Shown here in pieces: positions 1 through 10,113 of a stretch of 64,000 bases of DNA (position 1 is its first letter; the number at the start of each line of letters is the position of its first letter). Source of the stretch: Prostheceraeus crozeri (Eukaryota; Platyhelminthes; Polycladida; Euryleptidae); NCBI GenBank assembly GCA_907163375.1, contig CAJQUW010009193.1:62001-126000 (forward strand), given 5' to 3'. Both the position numbers and the translations under genes were made by a program. The notes beneath the pieces were generated by a model. That model made no database searches and had not been told where the DNA came from. It saw only the letters and a program-made list of their open reading frames with translations.

Positions 1-133
1 ATCTACTTCTATGCTTCAGATTCTGACCAAATTCTTTGATTATAACCATGCTCACCTTTCGTTTCCACGTCTTTCACATCCTCGTTCTAGAATGAAAGAA
101 TTGAGAAATCATTCGTGACAGTTGGCGCCCCGG
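1..133 (+). repeat. Possible 3' end of an LTR with adjacent primer-binding site
   Basis: The stretch ends with CGTGACA at 120. Three bases later comes TGGCGCCCCGG (123-133), which resembles the tRNA-Lys-type primer site (TGGCGCC...) found just inside the 5' LTR of many retroelements. The LTR would extend left out of the window. No gag-like reading frame follows within 500 bases, so this could be a decayed element or chance. The partner LTR is not visible. Confidence 0.3.
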
Positions 134-612
134 ATAATTTGCAAGTCGTTGGGATTATTTGACTCAGAGCTTGCTGAGGATCGAATTTCGTACTGAATTA
201 CTTCTGTATTTCGTGTAAGGACGTGAAGCGTGAAGGAACATTTATCATATAGAAAAAAATGATTTATCCATCATTGACCGAGTTATTCAGCTTCTTTTGT
301 GAATTTTAATGATTAAAATGTTAGGCATATAATCCTCCTTACATAAGAAGGTATTACATTCAGCTTCAATGAAATCCAATTATATCTTGCTTTCCTAGTG
401 TTAATCAAGCGAAAAATGATAAAAGAAAGATTTCAAAGCAGATAAAGCAAAGAACGGTTGAGATGATTTTCATGGAAAGTAATTTCCGTCTACTGTTGAA
501 GGAGATGGGACATATTCGACATCATCTAACTCCCATTTCTGCTTTAGAACCAATTTCATGTTGGTAATGAATAAAGGTAAAGGGAAGGTTGGACCTTGGG
601 TGAGTGATACAA
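134..612. other. No gene or repeat recognised
   Basis: AT-rich sequence with no open frame of interest and no clear similarity to other parts of the window. It could be interior sequence of the putative LTR element on its left. Confidence 0.5.
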
Positions 613-930
613 AACTTGGGTCTGCTGCACTATTAATGATGCACATAGGACCTACACAAGTTATAAAATTGATATTTTGATTTGAATCTTAGGAGAACTG
701 CATGATAAAGAGCATAAAGTTCTGATTTTTTAATCAAATTTCCACTCGATTCACAGAATGTTTCAAAAATGAAATACTTGTGATGATTTGATATTACATT
801 TTGGGTTTGACAATGCCGCGCATTGAAAGTTAGTACATATTGCATTTGCTGCAAGTTTGCGTGTATTTTGATGCATTTGTGCATGATGAATTTTTATATA
901 TTTTATATCTTCGCAGTTATCCTCACTGAT
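613..930 (+). repeat. Left arm of a ~310 bp inverted dispersed repeat (partner at 63694-64000)
   Basis: Starting with AACTTGGGTCTGCTGCACTA, this segment matches the reverse complement of the last ~310 bases of the window over its whole length, with scattered substitutions and small indels. Shared landmarks in order are GTTATAAAATTGATATT, CATAAAGTTCTGATTTTTTA, TTTGGGTTTGACAATGCC and ATCTTCGCAGTTATC. The short open frames here have no recognisable protein signature. Confidence 0.85.
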
Positions 931-1110
931 GATATAAAAATGAATAACCATCTACCCATCTTCCTGAAGGTGGAATATGTCCCTGCCTCTTGACCTCTAC
1001 TGGCTGGACTCTGTCCTTCTTTCAAATGCGTGGGGTACATTTCAGTCAATAGTGACTGAACTTTTTTTTGATAGATGCTAATTTTTCTCTACTATAAATT
1101 TAACTTTTGA

Positions 1111-1198
1111 GGCTGTGCATCTTAAATGCACAGGACCGCGCTTGGTCGGGTTTGAGCGTCCAGGATTTAGCGGTCGAAACGCGATCGTCCTGACCAAG
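1111..1198 (+). ncRNA. Structured RNA motif with pseudoknot-like pairing, copy 1
   Basis: The elements in order are: hairpin TGTGCAT(1114-1120)/ATGCACA(1126-1132); strand a GACCGC (1134-1139); strand b CTTGGTCGGG (1141-1150); TTTGAGCGT (1151-1159); strand a' GCGGTC (1170-1175); GAAACGC (1176-1182); GA; then b' CCTGACCAAG (1189-1198). Strand a pairs with a' and b with b'. Because a lies outside the b/b' helix and a' inside it, the fold is a pseudoknot. The copy at 52589-52669 has the same order and the same invariant TTTGAGCGT and GAAACGCGA words, but different helix sequences that still pair. No reverse transcriptase is recognisable near this copy. Confidence 0.65.
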
Positions 1199-1977
1199 TT
1201 CCTGTTGATGACCTCATTAAAAATAGTCAAATAATTTGTATGCATGCCTTGTAGATTTTTTCACGTTTTAGCTTAAGGAACTAATATTAATTCTCTTACA
1301 CACCTGGTAGATTTTAGATAGCGCAATCCCGCTGTGTTAGCTAGATCTGGTATTTTGATTGGAAACAGACCTGTCCTCTTATCATCTGAATGGGCAGACT
1401 GTTAAATAGAATATTTTCAATATTCTCGTATATGTAATAAACATAACTTTGAACAGAACGACTTACTCACCAATTCATTCCACATGAGGAGAGGAGAACC
1501 GTTGCTTGTCCTTCTAGTAAGTATTTTCAAAGTTTTAAACATTTAGGATTTAAAAGTTTTCCTTTAAATCATATTTTGTACTTACTAAAAATTGACTATT
1601 CATAAGCTTATTTTTTTAATTTTTGTTGCCTTGACGCACTTTGCTACGTTGAATTACTAGTTTGCTCAATGATGAGATGCTGAAAATGAACTCTGTTTTT
1701 GTGCATCGTAGACGAAAAAATACCGGCGACCTTTTGATCATGTGGAACAAAAGTAACGATTTCCGTCTTCTACAAAGTATTGCACAATGCACGACAATAT
1801 TGCTGGCATGTGCAACGTCGTCTGTTTGTGTTTCAAAGACTGTTCACCTCGGCAGGTGCGATATTGACAAAGTTAAGGCGGCGAATGCATCCCCAAGTGT
1901 TGGAATTAATGATACACAAGCGCACTTTGAAAAAGAATGAATCTCATATGCAACTGTATGGTGTAAACCACGCATGT
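1199..1977. other. No gene recognised; probable 3' flank of the RNA motif element
   Basis: After b' comes TTGATGA; copy 2 has CTGATGA at a similar spacing. The following 60-100 bases are T-rich and resemble the downstream flank of the copy at 52.7 kb only loosely (short shared words such as TATGYMTTGTA). The open frames around 1662-1940 have no recognisable domain. Confidence 0.4.
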
Positions 1978-1990
1978 GAGGAGGACATAG

Positions 1991-3068
1991 ACGCGGGAGC
2001 AGGGGGCAAGGGGGAGCAGCTGTCCCCTCAAAAATATTTTGATGGGGCAAAGTATTTTTTTGCCCCTCCCATATTCATGATAAAAAATGTTTTTCTATAG
2101 ATTATTATCTTTTGATTAAGCAATATTTCGGCAATGAATTTCTACACTGAATAAGCACAAAAGTCGGAGGACGCAACGACCACTGCTGCGCTACATCATT
2201 TCCGCTGACAGCAGCTTATGTAACTGATTTAGAGTTTATTAACATAAGATGTAAGTAAAACCAAGGAATGTAGCGACCTCTGGCAAAGGTTTGTTTATGC
2301 TAAAGCAGCTCAAATATCAGCTACGATATTGCTTATTCTTCATGATGCCCTTGCAAAATTGAATCCTGTTAGTCGACAATTAATCTGCGAAGCCGAAAAA
2401 TTGCTACAGTTTGTATTGTGTTTGCCAGTATCCGTAGCTGATGCTGAACGATCCTTTTCGTCTTTACGTCGCCTGAAGACGTGGATATGCCCTCGGATGA
2501 CCCAACAACGCCTTACACATATCGCTCTGCTTCATATCAATCAAGAGAGATGATGAAGCAATTCATTTTGAAAACTCGAGAGAGGCTATCTACTTTTGAC
2601 GTTGTTGACTTATAAAAATTTTGTAAGGAATATACTTGGTTTTCTTTGCAAAAACTTTTATTGAGAGTGGTATAACAACGTAATATTACTTTTCTATAAA
2701 ATTCAAGACTTTTAGGAATTCAAAGAAAAGGTGGAATTTAAATCGAGTTTAAGTATGAGGTAAGCTTTGTATTTGCACATACTTGAATCTTCCAATTTCA
2801 TATTAAACTGATAAACTCTTATATTGTTCTGAGGATAATAAAATTTTGAATTAGTTTAATGACCATCGGAGCAAGGCATTGTACCGTGGTTTTGTATTAT
2901 TAAATTCAGAAAAGTGCAAATAAAGATTCACAATGGATACATTAGGCCTACTCTTTGACATCAACTAGCAATCCTTTCAAAAAAACGCTTCTTAGAAAGT
3001 TTAGACAACAATTGCCAAACAGGCATGCGCTTCCTTTTGCCTCCGCAACTTTAAAACTGCTCCCGCGT
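1991..3068 (+). mobile_element. Degenerate hAT element with 12 bp terminal inverted repeats
   Basis: ACGCGGGAGCAG at 1991-2002 is matched by its perfect inverse CTGCTCCCGCGT at 3057-3068. The word GAGGAGGACAT lies just outside both ends (1978-1988 and 3074-3084), as a target duplication would, although the spacing to the ends differs (2 versus 5 bases) and hAT duplications are normally 8 bp. The G-rich left end (GGGGGCAAGGGGGAGCAG, then CCCCTCAAAAATATTTT) is typical of zinc-finger hAT families. A hAT C-terminal coding remnant lies inside on the same strand. Confidence 0.55.
2329..2553 (+). pseudogene. hAT transposase C-terminal dimerisation domain, remnant
   Basis: The ~74-residue frame contains LPVSVADAERSFSSLRRLKT followed by MTQQRLTHIALLHIN. 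This is the hallmark of the hAT C-terminal dimerisation region (conserved pattern: small residues, then ERSFSxLRRLKT, then a short helix with MxQxRLxxLAxLxI). The frame opens with no plausible start, and the catalytic RNase H-like part that should precede it is not recognisable between 1991 and 2329, so this is a truncated relic. The closest relative in the window is the hAT remnant at 27846-28085 on the other strand, which carries KTWLRSSMTQKRLSHLAV in the same place. The family is of the zinc-finger (P52rIPK/ZMYM-like) hAT type. Confidence 0.75.
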
Positions 3069-3084
3069 GCCTGGAGGAGGACAT

Positions 3085-4084
3085 CGAAATAGAAAAAGAT
3101 TCGAACTGCAATGATTATGATCCTAACCAGTGATAATATTACTAAAACCATTTCTATGCATTTGTCTAGAATAAGGTTATGATAGATTTATTTGTATTAA
3201 AAATACAGAGATATTATCATTGAGCTTTTCTTACACGTTTTTGGATTTTCAATTTCTAGTGGGGCTTGGTTTTAAAAATAATTGTTATGGAACTATAAAT
3301 ACCTAAGATACGTCATCTGAAAATAACATTCAGCCTATTTCCTAGGAATAATAACGCCTAAAATGATCAGTGCAACAAAAAAATCTATGATCAAGAATGG
3401 ACCTAATCATAGAGTAGAGATAGGTGGAGTGTCGACTCAAAAAAAGTATCTGTATACAGTGAAAATTTTTATATGAAAAGATTCAGTTTTTTGCGAAGAT
3501 TACGTTCCCGTGGTCCAAAAAATTATATGAGCAGTTTCAAAAAGTCAAAATTTTGCAAATTTATATACTACCGACTTGGAAGTCCCTTTATAAGTAGCAT
3601 GAAGCAAGTTGGATGTCAAAAGGAATGAATATTTGCTAACAAGCAATGTCGATAATAAAGTGAATACTGGATAAAATCTTCTCACCACTAACCTCACCAA
3701 ACGGACCGTGTGGACTACGAAGAGAAATCATTACCAGACGTATAAATTTTCAATGAAATACAAAAAATACTACTTTTGAATAAAGAGTCTAAGAGCAATA
3801 GCTGATAATCTCACGTATTGATGGCAGGCAGCTGTCGAGAGGTTGTCTAATATATATGCAGAATGTATTGTTAAGAGAAGTTAGGTAAGAACACAAATAC
3901 TATTTCGCGAGCTGCCTCGCACTATTAGGATTCGACAGGAGAGAAGACAACGTTCAACGACTGGCTGAATTTGAGTGATGGGACATATTCTTCAAAACAA
4001 TAGGCTTCAGAAAGTCATCTCTCTATCGGTGATCTTCAGCGATCAATGACATTATCTCTAACAAAAAATTTGCAATCGTCATGT
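3085..4084. other. No gene or known repeat recognised
   Basis: AT-rich, with frequent stops in all frames. I see no terminal repeats or protein motifs. Confidence 0.5.
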
Positions 4085-4779
4085 TAGTCCGACAGCTGAA
4101 ACGAGTTTCCGCAGGGAACAAGGCTGAAAATGAGAATTTCACAGAATAATGTACACCCTACGAATCTGCGCGTCTGCCGAGGTCTATTTGGTTCCGTCAG
4201 ACAGGATCAAAGAAAAGCACATGTTAATTCAATAGGACACAGACAGACGTTTTTGGCAACAGTGAAATCTTCTATGTTTTCTCTTATTAAATGAGAAGTA
4301 CTAAGTCTAGAGCCACAATCTTTGACATGGTATGTCTTTAAGTCAGTTGTTATGATGTGCATGTGCGATTGTTATGCTTCTGATAGGTAATGTATGCGAG
4401 AATGAGGTTAAATATGGATTAAATTGCTCAAAATGCTTGTATTTGCCGACATTAGGGGACTTGCCAAATCTGAAAGTGTTTAGCTTCACAAACAGTGATG
4501 CATGAACCTGATAGGAAATGACCTGAAGATATTCTATGTCAGAAATTATGACTCTGGGCTTACTACACTAGTTTCACATCTACCAGAGAAAATCTGAAAA
4601 AATCATTTCTGCCAAAAACCAAAACCTGTGTTTTTCTTTGATTGTGTCTGACAAGAATAGAAACGAGAAAGAGCACGGCAGACGCGCAGATTCGTAGTAG
4701 GCAAAAGGTGTGCGCGTACATTATTTTGTAAAAGTGTCATTTTCTGCCTCGTTCACTGCAGAATTTGGCTGTCCTACTA
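4085..4779. mobile_element. MITE-like DNA element (family A) with ~100 bp terminal inverted repeats, copy 1
   Basis: The left arm (about 4085-4205) begins TAGTCCGACAG. The right arm (about 4675-4779), read in reverse complement, begins TAGTAGGACAG. Both arms share CTGAAAATGAGA/CAGAAAATGACA, AATAATGTAC and TACGAATCTGCGCGTCTGCCG in the same order. No coding capacity is seen. Further copies occur at 57704-58264 (left arm, interior and part of right arm) and 45879-46013 (left arm only). The superfamily is unknown; no convincing target duplication was found. Confidence 0.75.
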
Positions 4780-5004
4780 GATGTCTTTAATGGATATATT
4801 TTGCCAACTCTTTCACATCACTATATATGGCACCAGTTGATAACCTTCGCCTGTGGTCGCTATATCTGAGATGGATCGGATACATGACACAATGCAGTTA
4901 TACTAAACGATCGCCAACTTCTCAGTCGGCATCAAGATCTAACGGCCGATCTGGCCCCATTCCCAAAGATACTGCTCCGAATGATGTGACATTACTATTA
5001 CAAC

Positions 5005-5518
5005 CATAGAAGTCCGACTTTTCGCTTTGATTAAAGTTGGTCAGTCTAGAGTTGACAACACCCTGAATTTGACAGGTCGTCTTTTCTTCTGTTTGACTAG
5101 AAAGGAAGCATTGAGTCATGCAGCGCTAATGAAATGGCACAATATTCTGACATCGCAGAATTAGATTGTTTAAGCGTATCACTTTGCTAGAAGTGCAAAC
5201 TGATTCAAAACTGATTCAGGCAGAAACTTACTAAGTAGGCAAAAAGAAATTTTCAGTGCCTTACATAGATAGGAAAAAAAGTCGTGCGTCGCTGTTGAAT
5301 TCCTGTGAATTTCTTCAAAATGTCCCGATCGACACGATTCTTTCAGATTTGAAGATTTCAGATCATTGCGCAAAAGTTTCCTAGATAATGTTGATCATTC
5401 CGATCAGTATTATAAAAGTTAGCAGGCGCACGAAAAAATTCTCACAAACTTCTCTGTGTCTCTTTGCTGTGTGATCCGGCTGAGAACAAGCACTGAAGCT
5501 TCGTACAATTCGGCGTGT
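5005..5518. repeat. Dispersed repeat unit interrupted by a piggyBac insertion, left part
   Basis: Segments of this stretch recur at 37.8-39.1 kb. They include a word at ~5005-5060 that recurs at ~38223-38275, TTCTGTTTGACTAGAAAGGA (recurs at ~37853), AATGGCACAATATTCTGACAT (recurs as AACGGCACAATCTACTGACAT at ~38815), and a ~230 bp interior (5260-5500) that recurs inverted at 38880-39120. The segment around 5050-5175 is also inverted at 7618-7736, so it forms the terminal repeat of this unit. Confidence 0.65.
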
Positions 5519-7609
5519 TTAACCGTTAAGCTACGCCAACGGGTCACTTATGTCAAAATGTTTACATTTCATACTTTTTAAGGTTGTACTTTTAATCTCA
5601 CACTTAAGCCCTTTCTAGACTTTAATTACATTGATTTTTCTGACCTAAATATGATAGAATAATTTTTTTCGTCCACTTATGTAAGTGGTGATCGCTTGCA
5701 ACTACTCAAAGTACGCTGATGGGTCAGAATCGACCCATGTAGTATTTCTGATTGATTCGCTAATTAATGCAAGAAAAGAGGAAGCTCCAGTGACTCGAAA
5801 CGTCCATGCGCATTACAGAATCCCGATGGCTAAGTTATTCGTTCCTACAAGGAGCAGCTCATTTTTTACAGCAACGATGACACGAGAGAGATTTGAGGAA
5901 ATTCGACGATTTTTCAGAACAGACGACAAGCTACGAAGGGAACGGCGGGATAGACTTTCACCGGTTCGTGAATTGTCGAACAACTGCTTGGCTTCCATGG
6001 CCGCGTCGTATTTCGTCAGTACATTCCGAATAAACCTGAAAAGTACGGTATAAAAATCGTGTGGCTGGTAGACAATGAAACGACGTATGCAATAAACGGA
6101 TTGGTGTATCTCGGTGAAAGTACATTTCACGAGAAGCCATTCGAAGATATTCAGAGCAAACGCGACAGAACAACAATGGTTACTTGTGAACCAATATTCA
6201 ATCAAGGGGTGAATGTTACCATGGACAATTGGTTCACTTCGGTTCCTCTGATCGATCTCTTCCATGAGAGAAAAAAAACTCTAGTTGGAACTGTTCGCCA
6301 TAATTCAAAAGGAATTCCTTCTCAAGCCAAAGTTTCACGTGGACGTACAAGAGGCGATGCACAGTACTTTTACACTTACAATGCAACTCTTTTATCTTAT
6401 AAAGACAAAAAATCGAAACCTATTTTGTTGCTGTCAACTCAACATCGACAAGCAAATGAAAAGAACAGTAAGCCGGAGATTGTAGAGTACTGCAATAAAA
6501 CAAAATCTGCAGTTGACAATATGGACCATCAGCTGTACTTAACTTCATCGGTAAGGAAGTCTCTTGGGTGGACCTACGAATTTATTTTCAACTTGATTGA
6601 CATCACCGTCTTGAATTCATACATTTTATTTCGTCACACTTCTGATGTGGCTCATGTTGAAAGCATAAAGTCAAGAGCTGATTTCATTGATTCACTTACA
6701 GAATCACTATGTTTACCGTTGATGCAGAAACGAGTTCATCTCAGGATGACGAGAGAAACCATGTTGGCACTGGAATTGTTCAACATACGTCGTTCTCCAA
6801 ATGTGGAAGACAATCCTCCAAAACGAGGACGATGTCGATTCTGTCAAAATGATAACAAGCATACACTTCGTTGTGGAATCTGCAGCGGTGCTTCATGCAA
6901 ATTACATGGATCGTTCAAACACCACACATGCTAAAACTTGATTGGGTCAATGCATGTACCTTTTTTGTAGTCAATTGAATGAATCCTACAAAACTATTGT
7001 ATTTTTTTCTTTCTAAATATGTATCGGTATATAAATGTACAGTATGTAGGTACGTACACTGTACAGTAATCTGGTAAGCGTTTATACGTATTTACAAAAT
7101 ACTATGATAACTACATGCAACATGTTTCTATGTCATTTAGGCTACTGAAATTACAGGCATCTTGATTATTTTATTATAATTGTAGGCCTCGATAAGCTTA
7201 TAGGCTTAATTGATCAGTATATTCTGATGAAATTATTTTGACATTTACTTTATTTTCAAACGCTCAATCATTTATCACATCAGTACTGGCCGTTATGTTC
7301 ATCTAATTATGATCAGATAACATTTTTCATGATGTATAATATATTACCATAATGTACTTAAATTCGAGAATTTTTCATTTTTTTGTACTGTTGTATTTAT
7401 AATCATACCCGTGTAGCCTTCACCTATAGGCCTAATTGAGTCTATGTTCCATATTTTTCAACGATAAAGTCGGAAAGAGACATTATCACATTTGGAATAC
7501 AAAAAGGCATCGAGTTTCATCTCATTTTCATGTATTTATCTACTTGGGTCATAAATGACCCATTGGCGTATTCTGACAGATTTTCTTTTTGGCGTAGTTT
7601 AACGGTTAA
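5519..7609 (+). mobile_element. piggyBac element flanked by TTAA
   Basis: TTAA at 5519-5522 is followed by CCGTTAAGCTACGCCAA. The right end, read inverted, is TTAA (7606-7609) followed by CCGTTAAACTACGCCAA. A subterminal GGGTCAYTTATG word is also shared by both ends, and a short palindrome with GGGTCA...TGACCC lies at the right end. TTAA target duplication and this type of end are the signature of piggyBac. A disrupted transposase lies between. A paralogous sequence near 38865 (AACAATTAGCACGCC) looks like the unoccupied target. Confidence 0.85.
5685..6934 (+). pseudogene. piggyBac transposase, frameshifted and N-terminally truncated
   Basis: Two frames (5685-6053 and 6059-6934) together give about 410 residues, compared with 560-600 usual for the family. 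The first contains SFFTATMTRERFEEIRRFF, matching the conserved FxxxMxRxRFxxIxRFxR block. The DDE_Tnp_1_7 core continues in the second frame with the tyrosine-rich IPNKPEKYGIK region (readable only after a shift near 5990), VTMDNWFTS (second catalytic Asp) and SAVDNMDHQL (third catalytic Asp). The first catalytic Asp, expected as a DEQL motif near 5975, is not seen: the sequence reads VEQLLGF around a frame break. The C terminus keeps the cysteine-rich finger RCRFCQNDNKHTLRCGIC...H..C. The copy should be inactive. Confidence 0.85.
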
Positions 7610-7736
7610 TGCAGAACTGGCTACTTATTGTTCGATTTCTATGCTGTTATGTCAGCAGATTGTGCCATTTCATAGGCACTATATGTTCCAATGCTTCCTT
7701 TCTCTAGTCAAACAGAAGAAGAGACGACCGGTGTAA
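7610..7736. repeat. Right terminal part of the repeat that received the piggyBac
   Basis: This is the reverse complement of about 5050-5175, sharing ATGGCACAATCTGCTGACAT and TTCTGTTTGACTAGAGAAAGG when read inverted. It closes the unit that starts near 5005. Confidence 0.6.
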
Positions 7737-8717
7737 TTCTGGGGCTGATATAGTAGGCCTACCATAACAATCGAACAATGAGTCTTTCATAGTCTTCAAA
7801 AGTGATTTCTAAGAAGAAGGAAGACAATAGGTGATACTCAAAGTATTTCAAATGGTAAAGAAAGAAGACACAAAGAGAACTTCTTATATGTGCCATTACT
7901 TCTAGAATCCCATAATTATACTGTTGATACTGTAGTTAATACTTCAGTATTTTAAGAAATTTCGTATACTATTACGTAGATGTCAATGGTAAACTAAATG
8001 ATGTTGATTCTTTAGACACAGACTAATTTTCATGAATTACATCGATGCTTTTCGGCAAGTGCCAAAACTTTTGTCATTTGAAAAACATGTTTTTCAAAAT
8101 ATCAGATACTATGACATTCCATTTGGATGAATCCAATGAATTTTGTGAACTACGTCTAGACGAAAAGTCGTAAGATCGAAGTTCTGGAGATTAAACCTTT
8201 ATGAGGATCACAGAGCTAATGCGACGCGAAATCCCTCGCCGGATTCTTTTATTTAAAGTTTATTCATTATATTCTCAGTTAAAGACTTGCATTTTTTGAA
8301 TACTTTCAGGTAGTTGAGATGTTCAAGATACCTCCTCTAAGTATCTGCCTATTCGACTTGCATTTCTCACCAGGGTGAGTTTATGTGAAAAATATACAAG
8401 CAGTTCATTATTCTAATTCTCGTGCAGTGTATGTTCAACCCTTGGAATATATTGGTGATGTCAATTTTGTTTTGATAATTCATTCCTGTCCAGCAGTGTT
8501 TGAGAAAGGAAGATTTGCAGTAATTGGAGAAGTCATCTGATTAGAGGTCTAATCCTTGGTGACTTGAGAAGTGTCAAAACAATTTTCTCGTGACAAAGAT
8601 CTCGTGAGGACACATCCGGACAAGTTGCTGGGCATCAATAGTGCATTAATTATATCTCCAGCTAAATTTCCATTTGATGTCTTATTGTCTTTTGTATACT
8701 TCATCCGCTTTTAACTG
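7737..8717. other. No gene or repeat recognised
   Basis: AT-rich, all frames closed. I see nothing that can be named. Confidence 0.5.
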
Positions 8718-9447
8718 TTAACCCTCGCCCCAAGGGGGTGTTTTTCCGAACGCATTAAAAGAGGATTCAGAAAAACAGCTGAACAGCTTACTTTAACAGC
8801 ATCAGTTTTATTTCTAAGATCATCCGTGGGCTGAGGTGAAGGTCAAAGGTCAAAAAACGCCAATTTTTAACTCATTTCCATTAGACCATTATTTGAAATG
8901 GAAAATGACAACAAAAGCAAATAAAGCATACACTAATCGAAAGATCTGGTTGAGGTGATTATAATAAAACGACGATTGCTAAACGCTCTGAGATCATGTC
9001 ATTGTATGAGATGAGGTCAAAGGTCAAATAATTCAAACACTTAGTTCAGCTCAAATATCACTAGAATAAAAATCATGTTTGAAATTTGAATTGAAACACA
9101 ATAAGCAGATAATTTCAAATACAAGGATTTCGCATTTGTGAATGTCTCTAAGTAAATAGGAAGAATCCTTTATGTAATCTCAACTTATTCCAACAAGAAT
9201 TGATGCCGCAATATACATTAGAAGAGAATATATACCGAAATCAGACAAGATATTCCAAATATTTGAATTTTATAGTAGCTCTCACGCTAAAAGTATTGTG
9301 CCAAATTTATTATCCTTCTGTCAAAAGTTGCATAATACGTAGAAAGCAAGCCACTAGAAATCTGGTGGCCATAGCTTGGTTGGTTTAAAAGATATTCAAA
9401 AAATTCGCAAGGGTGAGGGGCGATCAACCTCCAGTTGGGAGAGGGTT
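8718..9447. mobile_element. Candidate non-autonomous element with CCCTC ends
   Basis: The left boundary reads TTAACCCTCGCCCCAAGGGGG (8718 on). The right boundary reads GGGTGAGGGGCG...GAGAGGGTTAGG (to ~9447). These inverted, C-rich ends next to TTAA/TTAG would fit a non-autonomous piggyBac-like element. There is no coding content. Two identical AGGTCAAAGGTCA words lie inside. Confidence 0.35.
8840..9026 (+). promoter_or_regulatory. Two perfect DR1 nuclear-receptor half-site repeats
   Basis: AGGTCAAAGGTCA occurs at 8840-8852 and again at 9014-9026, on the same strand and 174 bp apart. AGGTCA repeated with a one-base spacer (DR1) is the preferred site of RXR/HNF4/PPAR-type receptors. The words are directly seen. 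Any regulatory role is inference, and no gene is recognised nearby. Confidence 0.3.
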
Positions 9448-9502
9448 AGGTGGTCTGATGTGGTTTGATAGTGACCTACAAGCCTAAATGTAATTTACAA
9501 GT

Positions 9503-10105
9503 ATCAGGGCTGCAAAGCGAACGATTTTTATTCGCTTCCGATTCCGCTACCGCTTCCACCCAACCGCTTCCGCTTCCATCGCTTCCGCTTCCGATTATAT
9601 GATGCCGATGCCGTCTATAGGTTGCGCACTTCCACATTTTCAAATCGTTGTTAAGACAATAAAAGTCTACATATAGACTACAAAAGCCTTTGTCAATTAG
9701 TGTCTAAAACCAGACTGTGATGTTGTAATAAAAATGTTGTCTAGATAACACGTTTACCTTGATGTACAACTCTGAGCTGGTATTACACCTAGTTCTTTCG
9801 TAATTTACCTCAATTTACTGAATCATCAAAAGATAAGATTTGAACCAACAAATTGAAAACTCAAAAAGTAATCAATAAATGCTATACTTCATAATACCAA
9901 CATACTAATAATAAGCTTACTAGAAGCATAAACATAATCAAAAGTCAGAAGTGAGTGCCTTGCGTATAGCTCTAATACGCGAAATGTGTCAATCAAGCAT
10001 TTATGATGCTTTCGGAAATCGGAAGCGGAAGCGAACGTTTGGTAACGGCTTCCGCTTTCGCTTCCACTTCCGCTTCACTTCCTCTTCCGCTTCCGCAGCC
10101 ATGTA
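9503..10105. mobile_element. Non-autonomous hAT element with GGAAGC subterminal arrays
   Basis: The ends are CAGGGCTGC (left, 9505) and, inverted, CATGGCTGC (right, ending 10103). The flanks TTACAAGT (9495-9502) and TTACAACT (10106-10113) are an 8 bp duplication with one mismatch, as expected for hAT. Inside each end lie clustered copies of GGAAGC/GCTTCC (about 9530-9600 and 10015-10098). No transposase is encoded. Confidence 0.65.
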
Positions 10106-10113
10106 TTACAACT

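Noticed and set aside
1114..1198. Canonical hammerhead ribozyme in the structured motif
   Set aside because: GAAAC and a GCGUC/GCGUA word are present, but there is no CUGAUGA before the helix that precedes GAAA. The CTGATGA/TTGATGA downstream cannot pair correctly with the sequence before GAAA in either copy.
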